From positions 1 to 32,265 of the forward strand of contig JAJFTL010000035.1 in NCBI GenBank assembly GCA_021373025.1: DNA of 32,265 bases. The letters run 5' to 3'. This document shows, piece by piece, positions 1 to 8,112 of this stretch (position 1 is its first letter; every line of letters starts with the position of its first letter). A program made the position numbers and the translations under genes. The notes beneath the pieces are model-generated. The model had not been told where the DNA came from. It did not search any database and saw only the letters and a program-made list of their open reading frames with translations. This DNA is from a bacterium. Lineage in GTDB: Bacteria > Caldisericota > Caldisericia > Cryosericales > Cryosericaceae.

Positions 1-798
1 GCCGGAGCCACGGTGACCGTCTGGAATACTGCTGTCACAACCGGTGCGGACGGCTCGTTCACCATGGAGGGGTTGGCGGAAGGGACCTATGTTGGGAGGG
101 TCACAAAACAGGGATACGCCGACGCCACGTTCAGCCTTGTCGTTGGGAAAGGGGCAAAGCCCGCGAAAATAACGCTTAAGGAGGGGCAGCTCCTGTCTCT
201 CTCGTCGCTGGCCAATCTTTCAGCGTATGAGTTGACTGCTTCGTATCACCGGACGCTTGGTGGAGAAGAAAAAACATTCGATGGGCGCATCATCAAGAAT
301 GGGAGTGACCTTCTGGTGATGAGCGGCGATCCTGCGAATCCGATGGCGTCTCTCATGGTACGCGGAGGGACAGGGTACACGTTTGAAAATGGCGCATATG
401 TTGTCAAGGGCGAAACGGCCGCTGCGGCTGCGCGCGTCTTGCAGGAAACCTGCGAAGGACTTCTGCAGCTGCCGGCAACGTTTTCTCCGCGTCTGTTCAC
501 GATCCAGAAGCAAGCGCCAGCCCAGCTGCTGGGGCAGGCATGCGACGTATGGACCATGAGCGGACAGTTCACCTTCGAGGAAGAACCGGTCGACGCCACA
601 GCGACCGTCACGGTCGGGACGAACGGCGTGTTGACAGGCATTCCGGTGAAGATTGTGCTGAATGCACGTTCGCAATCGTTCTTCAATTTTACCTATGATG
701 CGGTTGTCGAAATCGTTTCTGTCGATCAGGCACAGGTTGCCGCACGCTTTTCCCTGAGGACGTCACCTCAATCCGAGGGAAGCCCTTCTAACCCATGA
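1..798 (+). CDS. 3' part of a protein with a carboxypeptidase-regulatory-like domain (5'-truncated by window)
   Basis: The reading frame is open from the first base, so the true start lies outside the window. The visible 266 residues begin with a beta-rich segment (residues about 1-60: G-A-T-V-T-V, then TGADGSFTMEGLAEGTY and VTKQGYADATFSLVV). This matches the pattern of carboxypeptidase regulatory-like (CarboxypepD_reg/PEGA-like) beta-sandwich modules, which are usually found in exported proteins. The rest, about 200 residues, is unrecognised; it is polar, beta-rich and lacks transmembrane segments, so a periplasmic, cell-surface or lipoprotein location is inferred. No signal peptide can be seen because the N-terminus is missing. 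The stop lies 10 nt before dnaE with no visible terminator, so the two may be co-transcribed. Function unknown. Confidence 0.8.
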   Translation, partial: AGATVTVWNTAVTTGADGSFTMEGLAEGTYVGRVTKQGYADATFSLVVGKGAKPAKITLKEGQLLSLSSLANLSAYELTASYHRTLGGEEKTFDGRIIKNGSDLLVMSGDPANPMASLMVRGGTGYTFENGAYVVKGETAAAAARVLQETCEGLLQLPATFSPRLFTIQKQAPAQLLGQACDVWTMSGQFTFEEEPVDATATVTVGTNGVLTGIPVKIVLNARSQSFFNFTYDAVVEIVSVDQAQVAARFSLRTSPQSEGSPSNP

Positions 799-808
799 GG
801 AACTCCGC

Positions 809-3800
809 ATGAGCTTTGTGCACCTGCACCTCCATACAGAGTATTCGCTGCTGGATGGTATGAGCAAGATTGAGCCGCTCGTAGCGAGGCTCAAAGAAAT
901 GGGGCAGACAGCGTGCGCCATTACAGACCACGGCAACATGTATGGCGTGCTCGACTTCTACATGAAGATGAAAGCGGCCGGACTAAACCCGATCATCGGC
1001 AGCGAAGTGTACATGGCGCCGAATGGCCGGCTGAACAAGGAGAAGGAGTCGGGATCTCCTAACCATCTGATTCTCCTGGCCAAGGACTTCAAGGGGTATC
1101 AGAACCTCAGCCACATCGTCTCTGTCGGCTACCTGGAGGGCTTCTACTACAAGCCGCGCGTCGACTACGAGGTTCTGGAGTGCTATCACGAGGGAGTTAT
1201 CGCCCTGTCTGCTTGCCTCAAGGGGGAGGTCGCCGAGGCGGCAGCCAAGGGAGACGAGGAGAAGGCAGTAACGATTGCCAGACGGTATCAGGACATCTTC
1301 GGGAAGGACAATTATTTCATCGAGCTTCAGAATCATGGCATCGAGGAAGAGCTGCGCGCCCTGCCTGTCCTGCGCAACGTTGCGCGACGCATTGGCGCCA
1401 AAACTGTAGCGACGTGCGACAGCCACTATCTGTACAAGGAAGACTACGAGGCGCACGAGGTGCTGTTGTGCGTCCAGACACTGCAAAAAATGACGGACAA
1501 CAGCCGCATGAGTTTCAATGGTCCGTATTATCATGCGATGACCGAGGAAGAGATGCGCGAGCGCCTGCCGCAAGACGAGGAGGCCATTCAGAACACACAG
1601 CTCGTTGCCGACATGTGCAATGTCGAGATGCCGCTTGGCACCTATCATTTACCTCGCTACATCGAAGAGGGGCAGACGATGCCGTGGGACGCCGAGGTCA
1701 ACCGCCAGCTACTGGAGAAGCTGACCATGGATGGCATCCAGCGGCTGTACCCGTCCAGCCAGTTGGAAGACGCGACGGCCCGTGCGCGCATGGAACTGGA
1801 AACCATTGAACAATGCGGATTTGTCGACTACTTTCTTATCGTCCAGGATTTCACCCGCTTCGCCCGCCGCAGGGGGATCGCCGTCGGACCGGGACGGGGG
1901 TCTGCCGCTGGCTCGATAGTAGCCTATGCAACCGGTATCACTGAAGTAGAGCCGCTGCGATACAATTTGCTGTTCGAGCGTTTTCTCAATGCAGCACGCA
2001 TCTCAATGCCGGATATCGACATGGATTTCGAGGACACGCGCCGCGGCGAGGTCATCCAGTACGTGCGAGAACGCTATGGCGAATCCTCGGTGGCCCAGGT
2101 AGCAACGTTTGGCAGGATGGAGGCGAAGCAGGCCGTCCGTGACGTGGGAAGGGCTCTCGGCATGTTACCTAAGGAGACGGACCTGATTTCCAAGCTGATC
2201 CCGTTTGGAACGGGATTGCGGGGGGCTCTCGAGACTGTGGACAAGCTCAAGACGATGTACGATGATGGCACAACATTGAGTGGAATCACGGTCAAAGAAC
2301 TGTTTGACACGGCCATGAAGCTGGAGGGCGTGAACCGCAATTTCAGTACGCATGCCGCGGGCGTTGTCATCGCCGACACAGAGCTCACCGATTACCTGCC
2401 GCTGCAGCGTGATAAGGACGGCAATGTCATCACACAGTGGGACAAGAACTTTGTGGAGGCATTTGGCCTGCTGAAAATGGACTTTCTGGGCTTATCGTAT
2501 CTGGGTGTCATTCAAAAGACCGTCGACATGGTCCGAGAGCAGCTGGGCGTTACCATAGACATCAGCAACATCGACACCGAGGATCCTGCCGTCTACAAGC
2601 TGATCAGCAGCGGGGATACGGTTGGCGTGTTTCAGATGGAATCTGCCGGCATGAAAGGCGTTGCGGCTGGCGTTCAGCCGTCCTCGATCGAAGACCTGAC
2701 CGCAATTATTTCCCTGTATCGTCCAGGTACCATCAAGGCAGGCGGCATTCAGAAGTATATCGACCGCAAGAATGGCAAGGAAAAGATCGACTATTACCAC
2801 CCGAGCATCGAAAGCGTCCTCAAGCCTACGTACGGCATCATCGTGTACCAGGAACAGATCATGCAGATCGCAAACCGAATGGCAGGATTCTCCATGCAGG
2901 AAGCAGATATCCTGCGCAAGGGCGTGTCGAAGAAGAAGGCCGACATCCTGGCCAAACAGCGGGCCATGTTCGTGGAAAGGTCCGTCAAGAAGGGTGTCCC
3001 AAAGAAGACTGCCGAGGACGTGTTCGCCCTCATCGACTTTTTTGCCGGATATGGGTTCAACAAGTCCCACGGGGTCGCCTATGCTATCATGGTGTACCGC
3101 ACTGCGTGGCTCAAGGTGCACTATCTCATCCAGTACCTGACAGCCCTCATGAACTCGGGCATCGACGATGAAGATCGGTTGAAAGAGCTGATCGCCGAAT
3201 CCCGCAGCAAGGGGATCCCCATTCTTCCACCGGATATCAACAAGTCCGACAAGCTGTTTGCCGTGGAGACACTGGCCGATGGCTCTCGGGGAATCCGGTT
3301 TGGCCTGCTTGCCATCAAGAACTTGGGATCGAAGGCCATCGATGAGATCATGGAGGAGCGAGGAAATCGCCCCTATACGACATTCAAAGACTTCCAGCGG
3401 CGCTCCGGCGGCAGCAAGGTCAACCGCAAGTCTATCGAATGCCTCGTGAAATCCGGCGCCTTCGAAAGCCTGGGAAATGACCGGGCGGGAGACTTAGATG
3501 AATTGATGGGCATGAATGGCAAGCAGAATGGGAAGGCTCCCGTGGTAGAGGATGGAGCCGCTGGCCTGTTCGGGGGATCCGTGGGTGAGCCGCAGTCTTT
3601 GGCGTCTTCGCACGCAACGGCGAGTGCTGCAGCGATGGAGAAGGAAGCATTTGGCTTCTTCTGCTTCTGCAGTCCCTTTCAGCAGTACGAGCCACTGCTT
3701 GCCAAGTACAAGGCGAAACGGGTGTCCGACTGTGCCGGAATGGAAGACGGGACGACCGTGACAGTGCTGGGGCTCTTGACTTCTGCCAAGACGGCAAAAT

Positions 3801-4267
3801 CCAAGGCGGGCCACGCCTATGGGAAATGCACACTGGAGGATGACGATCGCAAGGTGGAATTGATGGTATTCGAATATGTTCTCGGACAGTTTCAGCCATG
3901 GTTCGAACACGAGGGAGCCATTGTTCTGGAAGCCAGCGTGCGCAGGGACGGCGACGATATGTCGCTGACTGCCAAAAAGTTCATCGATTTTGTCACGCCC
4001 GAACAGGCAAGGAGCGCGAAGCCAGCTTCTGCAGCATCGCCAGTCCTGAAGCTGGTCATGACAGAGCAGCAGGTAAACAGCGAAATGCTTGGCCGCGTCC
4101 TTCTCCTCATGCAACGGCATCCCGGCAAGGAGCACTGGCGCATCCTCTATCGCAACGGCACGGAACACTGCCTCGAAGTTGGCAACAGCCACTGGGTCAC
4201 GGTCACGCCTGCCCTGCTCAAGGATCTGGCCGCGATTCTGGGCCCCGGCAGTGTGGACTACTCCTAG
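809..4267 (+). CDS. dnaE: DNA polymerase III alpha subunit DnaE
   Basis: This is the catalytic subunit of the replicative DNA polymerase, and 1152 residues is usual for DnaE. It begins with a PHP domain: HLHLHTEYSLLDGM at residues 5-18, then ITDHGNMYG, SAC and CDSHYLYKED, so most metal-ligand His, Cys and Asp positions look preserved. The C-family polymerase core shows GPGRGSAAGS near residue 360 and the catalytic PDIDMDFED at 401-409. Helix-hairpin-helix sequence lies near residues 830-890 (FGLLAIKNLGSKAIDEI). An OB-fold near 980 (TVTVLGLLTSAKTAKSK) is followed by a short C-terminal domain. There is no epsilon-type exonuclease insertion, so it is not PolC. The ATG at 809 is preceded by GAGG at 797-800. 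The motif before the OB-fold, usually GFYLSGHPL-like, is here FGFFCFCSPFQQY, a divergent form. Confidence 0.97.
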   Translation: MSFVHLHLHTEYSLLDGMSKIEPLVARLKEMGQTACAITDHGNMYGVLDFYMKMKAAGLNPIIGSEVYMAPNGRLNKEKESGSPNHLILLAKDFKGYQNLSHIVSVGYLEGFYYKPRVDYEVLECYHEGVIALSACLKGEVAEAAAKGDEEKAVTIARRYQDIFGKDNYFIELQNHGIEEELRALPVLRNVARRIGAKTVATCDSHYLYKEDYEAHEVLLCVQTLQKMTDNSRMSFNGPYYHAMTEEEMRERLPQDEEAIQNTQLVADMCNVEMPLGTYHLPRYIEEGQTMPWDAEVNRQLLEKLTMDGIQRLYPSSQLEDATARARMELETIEQCGFVDYFLIVQDFTRFARRRGIAVGPGRGSAAGSIVAYATGITEVEPLRYNLLFERFLNAARISMPDIDMDFEDTRRGEVIQYVRERYGESSVAQVATFGRMEAKQAVRDVGRALGMLPKETDLISKLIPFGTGLRGALETVDKLKTMYDDGTTLSGITVKELFDTAMKLEGVNRNFSTHAAGVVIADTELTDYLPLQRDKDGNVITQWDKNFVEAFGLLKMDFLGLSYLGVIQKTVDMVREQLGVTIDISNIDTEDPAVYKLISSGDTVGVFQMESAGMKGVAAGVQPSSIEDLTAIISLYRPGTIKAGGIQKYIDRKNGKEKIDYYHPSIESVLKPTYGIIVYQEQIMQIANRMAGFSMQEADILRKGVSKKKADILAKQRAMFVERSVKKGVPKKTAEDVFALIDFFAGYGFNKSHGVAYAIMVYRTAWLKVHYLIQYLTALMNSGIDDEDRLKELIAESRSKGIPILPPDINKSDKLFAVETLADGSRGIRFGLLAIKNLGSKAIDEIMEERGNRPYTTFKDFQRRSGGSKVNRKSIECLVKSGAFESLGNDRAGDLDELMGMNGKQNGKAPVVEDGAAGLFGGSVGEPQSLASSHATASAAAMEKEAFGFFCFCSPFQQYEPLLAKYKAKRVSDCAGMEDGTTVTVLGLLTSAKTAKSKAGHAYGKCTLEDDDRKVELMVFEYVLGQFQPWFEHEGAIVLEASVRRDGDDMSLTAKKFIDFVTPEQARSAKPASAASPVLKLVMTEQQVNSEMLGRVLLLMQRHPGKEHWRILYRNGTEHCLEVGNSHWVTVTPALLKDLAAILGPGSVDYS

Positions 4268-4310
4268 TGGCCGCTTCGCGGGTACTGCGAACTTGTAAAT
4301 GAAAATGAGG

Positions 4311-4338
4311 TTGTCTTTTGTGCATTCCTACGTATACT
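4311..4338 (+). promoter_or_regulatory. Predicted sigma-70-type promoter for rimP-nusA-infB
   Basis: TTGTCT (4311-4316) and TATACT (4333-4338) are separated by 16 nt. They lie in the 210-nt gap between dnaE and rimP, which places the transcript start near 4345 with a leader of about 130 nt. The assignment rests on sequence match alone. Confidence 0.55.
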
Positions 4339-4382
4339 ATTATCTGTAATGTCATGAACGTGATACGCAACTGAGCGGCATG

Positions 4383-4409
4383 ACGTCCGGAGGCCCTGCT
4401 TTCGGACGT
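4383..4409 (+). promoter_or_regulatory. Leader hairpin upstream of rimP
   Basis: A perfect 7-bp stem, ACGTCCG (4383-4389) with CGGACGT (4403-4409), closes a 13-nt loop in the predicted rimP leader. It lies about 20 nt before the terminator-like hairpin. It could be the upstream half of an attenuation switch or a protein-binding hairpin. No known riboswitch class was recognised. Confidence 0.45.
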
Positions 4410-4428
4410 TTCATATTGGTGGAACGTG

Positions 4429-4459
4429 AAAAGTGGGCGCGCAAGCGGGCCACTTTTTT
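4429..4459 (+). terminator. Terminator-like hairpin in the rimP leader (candidate attenuator)
   Basis: AAAAGTGG (4429-4436) pairs with CCACTTTT (4450-4457). An inner CGC-GCAA-GCG tetraloop stem sits between them and a run of six T follows (4454-4459). It has the form of an intrinsic terminator, but it lies after the predicted promoter and only 18 nt before the rimP start codon. It could end dnaE transcripts, or attenuate transcription into rimP-nusA-infB. Confidence 0.6.
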
Positions 4460-4477
4460 GTTTCATGTGGAGTAGAC

Positions 4478-4927
4478 ATGGACAGGAGATTTGCAGACAT
4501 CGTGGAACTGGAGGTGGCAAAGAGCAATGCCACCCTTGTCGCCATCGAGAATGCTCCGGGAATGGTGAGTGTCGTGCTCATGGTGCCGGGGAGGGACATA
4601 ACGGTCGACGAGCTCGAGACCGTCAGCCGGGCGATCAGCCATACGTTTATTGAGCTCTATGGTGATGACTCTCTGCCGGCATTCGAGGTAACCAGCCCTG
4701 GAATGGACCGCGTGCTCAAGACACGGCGGGAATTGGTGCTCTTTGCTGGCAGGCTCGTGCGCATGACGATGAGGGAGTCCACCGAGGCGATTATTGGAAC
4801 ATTGGGAGCATCCGATGAGAACAGCGTACACGTCAATGTTCTCGGCGTGGACCGCGTGTTCGAACTACGACAGGTGGCGAAGATCTCATTGTGGGATGAG
4901 ATATTGGGGGGTGCATATGAGGGATGA
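4478..4927 (+). CDS. rimP: Ribosome maturation factor RimP
   Basis: RimP assists maturation of the 30S ribosomal subunit. The 149-residue product has the usual length. Family features include an N-terminal alpha/beta domain with V-S-V-V-L-M-V-P, then AISHTFIELYGDDSLPAFEVTSPGMDRVLKTRREL, which carries the conserved E-V-[ST]-S-P-G-[LM]-D-R-x-L signature. A C-terminal SH3-like barrel follows. I chose the ATG at 4478 because GGAG at 4469-4472 sits 5 nt upstream; the open frame extends back to a GTG at 4433, but that lies inside the terminator-like hairpin. Its stop overlaps the nusA start by 11 nt, which implies translational coupling. rimP directly before nusA is the common bacterial order and supports the call. 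Confidence 0.93.
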   Translation: MDRRFADIVELEVAKSNATLVAIENAPGMVSVVLMVPGRDITVDELETVSRAISHTFIELYGDDSLPAFEVTSPGMDRVLKTRRELVLFAGRLVRMTMRESTEAIIGTLGASDENSVHVNVLGVDRVFELRQVAKISLWDEILGGAYEG

Positions 4928-6005
4928 GCTCCAGAGTGCGATCTACGAGCTGGAGAAAGAACGGGGAATCTCCAGGGAATACATCGTGACAGCAATCAAG
5001 GAAGCCTTCGAGGCGGCGTACCAGCAACAGTATCAGAACGACAACTTCGTGGTGAAGGCTGACACGGGGACAGGCCTCGTCCGACTGTATGCACGGAAGA
5101 CAGTCGTACCGAAGGTCGTGGACAGCAACAGCGAGATCACGCTGAAGGATGCTCGCAAGGTCGAGCCGGATGCGAAGATCGGGGATGACGTGCTCATTCA
5201 GGTGAAGATCGAACAGCTGCCCCTGCCAGTCGTTGTGAAGGCACGCAAGTTCATCGACGACAAGATTAAGGAACGTGAGAACGACCTGGTTTATGAGCGT
5301 TTCCACTCACAGGTGGGCACCCTCGTCAACGGGGAAGTCCTGCGTCAGAACAAGGAGGGGCTGCTGATCAACCTTGCACGCTGTGAAGGCATTTTGCCAA
5401 AGGATCAGCAGATTCCCGGCGAGCGCCTGCGCTATCAGAGCGTAGCCAAGGCTCTCATCCTTTCGGTTGACAAGTCGGCCCAGGGTCCAAGGGTGGTTCT
5501 GACACGGGCCCACCCGGACTTCATTCAGCGCCTCGTCGAGCTAGAGGTTCCAGAAGTTGCCTCGGGTCTGGTTGAGATCAAGCGCATTGTCCGCGAACCA
5601 GGGCAGCGCGCAAAGATCAGCGTGTACAGTCGCGATCCCAAGATCGATCCCGTTGGTGCAGTCATCGGGCCGATGGGGGCGCGCATCCGCGCCGTATCGC
5701 GCGAGGTTGCCTTCGAGCATATTGACGTGGTCCGCTACGATCCCAATCCGGTGAAGTACGCTATCAACGCTTTCAGCCCAGCCAAGGTGCTGGATGCAGA
5801 ACGCAGGCCGGAAGATGGCTCCTTTGTGGTGCGTACGACTTCGGATGCATTTGCCGTTGCTCTGGGCAAGGGCGGGGTCAACGTTCGGCTCGTGGAACGC
5901 CTATTGGATGCGAAGGTAGAACTCGTTCAAGTAGAGGAAGGGTTGCCGAAGGCAGCTCCAACTCGTGAGGCAGGTGAGACACATGAAGAAAGTACGCATC
6001 TATGA
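4917..6005 (+). CDS. nusA: Transcription termination/antitermination factor NusA
   Basis: NusA binds RNA polymerase and nascent RNA to control pausing, termination and antitermination. The 362-residue product has an RNA-polymerase-binding N-terminal domain (1 to about 125, with ISREYIVTAIKEAFEAAY and VVKARKFIDDKIKERE). An S1 domain follows from about 130 (VGTLVNGEVLRQNKEGLLINLARCEGILP). Two KH domains then appear: DPVGAVIGPMGARIRAVSRE near 245 and ALGKGGVNVRLVERLLDAKVELV near 320. It ends soon after KH2, so the acidic C-terminal repeats of enterobacterial NusA are absent; this short form is common in other bacteria. The start ATG at 4917 lies inside the end of rimP and is preceded by a G-rich ribosome binding site (4906-4911). 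Its 3' end overlaps infB by 23 nt. The ylxR and ylxQ genes often found between nusA and infB are missing. Confidence 0.96.
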   Translation: MRDELQSAIYELEKERGISREYIVTAIKEAFEAAYQQQYQNDNFVVKADTGTGLVRLYARKTVVPKVVDSNSEITLKDARKVEPDAKIGDDVLIQVKIEQLPLPVVVKARKFIDDKIKERENDLVYERFHSQVGTLVNGEVLRQNKEGLLINLARCEGILPKDQQIPGERLRYQSVAKALILSVDKSAQGPRVVLTRAHPDFIQRLVELEVPEVASGLVEIKRIVREPGQRAKISVYSRDPKIDPVGAVIGPMGARIRAVSREVAFEHIDVVRYDPNPVKYAINAFSPAKVLDAERRPEDGSFVVRTTSDAFAVALGKGGVNVRLVERLLDAKVELVQVEEGLPKAAPTREAGETHEESTHL

Positions 6006-7986
6006 ACTTGCTAAGGAACTGAATGTAAAGTCGCCGCGGATGCTAGAGATTCTCGATAGTCTGGGAGTCCCGGTAAAGGGTGTCGTGGGCACGATCGATG
6101 AAGAAACAGCTACCCTTGTCAAGGACATTGTTGACAAGGAACAAGCTGCCAAGACGGAGGAAGCAAAGCCAGCCCCAAAGGCGGCCAAGGCGGCCTCCAA
6201 GGCTGCACCTGAAAAGGAGAAGGAGAAGACAACGCTCACACCAGTTGAACCTGTCGTCCCCATCGAAAGGCCCAAGGCTTTTACGGAATCTATCAGTTAT
6301 GCCGCTTTTGCAAAGCAGTTCGGTCTCAAGCAGCAGGAGCTCAATACGATGATGCTCAAGAATGGCGTCCCCGTACGTGAGTGTGGCCTGCTGGATCCTC
6401 TTGATGCCAACTATATTGCTCGCCTTCTGGGTGAAAACTATGTTGCACCCCCTGAGAAATATCTGAAATCCTTTGAAACGCGCCCACCAGTCGTGACCGT
6501 GATGGGGCACGTCGACCATGGCAAGACGACCCTGCTGGACTATATTCGCAAGAGCAGTGTCGCCAGCCGTGAAAAGGGCGGCATTACCCAGAAAATCGGT
6601 GCGTATGAGGTACAGGTCAAGGGTAAGACCATCGTGTTCATCGACACGCCAGGCCATGAGGCATTTACCTCGATGCGTCTCAAGGGTTCGCAGGTTACCG
6701 ACGTGGTCATCCTGGTCGTCGCCGCTGAAGAGGGTGTCAAGGAACAGACCCTGGAGGCGCTTGACCATGCCAGGGCGGCCAAGGTCCCGATCATCGTGGC
6801 GATGAACAAGATCGACAAGCCCGAAGCCAACCCCGAGCGCGTGAAGCAGCAGCTCGCGGACCGCGGTTTGCAGCCCGATGACTGGGGTGGAGATACTGTC
6901 TTCCTTCCCGTGTCGGCGAAGACCGGCAAGGGTGTAGACGAACTGCTGGACATCATTCTCCTGCAGGCGGAAATGGCTGGACTGAAGACCCGCTCTTCGG
7001 TCGATGCATCTGGTTCTGTGATCGAGGCGCGTGTTGACAAGAACATCGGTGTCCTGGCTCGTCTGCTCGTGCAGACAGGAACACTGCATGTGGGCGACGA
7101 CATCCGCGTCGGCGATTGTGTGGGCAAGATCAAACGCATGACCAACGAAGCCGGGGTAAACCTCCGCGAAGCGAAGGCACTGATGCCAGTCGAAGTCATG
7201 GGGTTGTCGGAGCTCCCCGAGGCTGGTGAAGTGTTCTATACGGTCGGGGATGTCGAGTCCTGCCGTATGATCATCGACGAGAAGCGGCAAAAGGAACGCC
7301 TGGCATTCCTGGCGCAGGAACAGAAGAAGCCGATGACGCTGGACGAGCTCTTTACTGAAGAAGAAGCGCTGGAGAAGAAGAAGCTGACCCTGATCCTCAA
7401 GGCAGACTCCCTCTCGACGCTCGACGCCGTCAAGTTTGAACTCAAGAAGGTCAAGACCAAGACCATTCCACTCGAGATCCTGCACGAGGGGACCGGTGGT
7501 ATCACGAAGTCAGACGTCTTGCTCGCATCCGCCAGCAACGCTGTCATCGTTGGTTTCAACGTCGTCCCGCTGGCAGAGGCGCTCAAGGTGGCTGCGGCCG
7601 AGAAGGTCCAGATCCGCACGTATGATCTGATCTTCGAACTCGGCGACTCCATTGACAAGATGATCGCCGGCTTGACCAAGCCGGTGTTCGAGGAAGTGGT
7701 CCAGGGACGCGCCCGTATCAAGGACGTGTTCAAGATCACGGGCGTCGGTGCCATTGCCGGCTGTCTGGTCGAGGACGGCAAGATCATCCGTGGTGCCAAG
7801 GCCCGCGTGGTCCGCAATGCCGTCGTCATCTACGCCAACTCGAGCATCGCTTCGCTGAAGCGGTTCAAGGAAGACGCCAAGGAAGTTCTCAAGGGGTACG
7901 AATGCGGTGTGGGCCTGCAGAACTTCAACGACTTCAAGGTCGACGACATCATCGAGACCCTGGTGATGGAAGAGAAGAAACCATAA
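5983..7986 (+). CDS. infB: Translation initiation factor IF-2
   Basis: IF-2 is the GTPase that places formyl-Met-tRNA on the small subunit and promotes subunit joining. The 667-residue product starts with an IF2 N-terminal domain (MKKVRIYELAKELNVKSPRM). A Lys/Ala/Pro/Glu-rich linker (about 50-90) and a second IF2_N-like domain (SYAAFAKQFGLKQQELNTMM) follow. The G domain has G1 GHVDHGKT (175-182), G2 GGITQKIGAY, G3 DTPGHEAF, G4 NKID and G5 SAKTGKG. Domains II-IV complete the protein. The linker is short compared with enterobacterial IF-2. The ATG at 5983 follows AGGTGAG (5972-5978) and lies inside nusA. No rbfA or truB follows; a terminator at 8021-8050 ends the unit. Confidence 0.97.
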   Translation: MKKVRIYELAKELNVKSPRMLEILDSLGVPVKGVVGTIDEETATLVKDIVDKEQAAKTEEAKPAPKAAKAASKAAPEKEKEKTTLTPVEPVVPIERPKAFTESISYAAFAKQFGLKQQELNTMMLKNGVPVRECGLLDPLDANYIARLLGENYVAPPEKYLKSFETRPPVVTVMGHVDHGKTTLLDYIRKSSVASREKGGITQKIGAYEVQVKGKTIVFIDTPGHEAFTSMRLKGSQVTDVVILVVAAEEGVKEQTLEALDHARAAKVPIIVAMNKIDKPEANPERVKQQLADRGLQPDDWGGDTVFLPVSAKTGKGVDELLDIILLQAEMAGLKTRSSVDASGSVIEARVDKNIGVLARLLVQTGTLHVGDDIRVGDCVGKIKRMTNEAGVNLREAKALMPVEVMGLSELPEAGEVFYTVGDVESCRMIIDEKRQKERLAFLAQEQKKPMTLDELFTEEEALEKKKLTLILKADSLSTLDAVKFELKKVKTKTIPLEILHEGTGGITKSDVLLASASNAVIVGFNVVPLAEALKVAAAEKVQIRTYDLIFELGDSIDKMIAGLTKPVFEEVVQGRARIKDVFKITGVGAIAGCLVEDGKIIRGAKARVVRNAVVIYANSSIASLKRFKEDAKEVLKGYECGVGLQNFNDFKVDDIIETLVMEEKKP

Positions 7987-8020
7987 AGGAGCATCGTCTC
8001 ACTGCTGCCTTTTTCTGTAT

Positions 8021-8060
8021 TGCGCCGGATATCTTCTTCTGTCCGGCGCACTTCTTTTTC
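8021..8060 (+). terminator. Intrinsic terminator after infB
   Basis: A perfect 9-bp stem, TGCGCCGGA (8021-8029) with TCCGGCGCA (8042-8050), is followed by a T-rich tract (CTTCTTTTTC, 8051-8060). It lies 34 nt after the infB stop and ends the rimP-nusA-infB unit. Confidence 0.85.
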
Positions 8061-8077
8061 TCTTCATGACAATGGGA

Positions 8078-8106
8078 TTGACAACCCCAGAACCATCGGG
8101 TAGGAT
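8078..8106 (+). promoter_or_regulatory. Predicted promoter of the purine operon
   Basis: A consensus TTGACA (8078-8083) and TAGGAT (8101-8106) are spaced by exactly 17 nt. They lie just after the infB terminator and about 300 nt before purE. The predicted transcript start is near 8113. No PurR-type operator could be recognised. Confidence 0.75.
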
Positions 8107-8112
8107 GCTCAT

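Noticed and set aside
6043-7485. Long antisense open frame (480 codons) opposite infB
   Set aside because: It lies entirely opposite a certain gene, has no ribosome binding site and no recognisable similarity; GC-rich coding strands often leave such open antisense frames.
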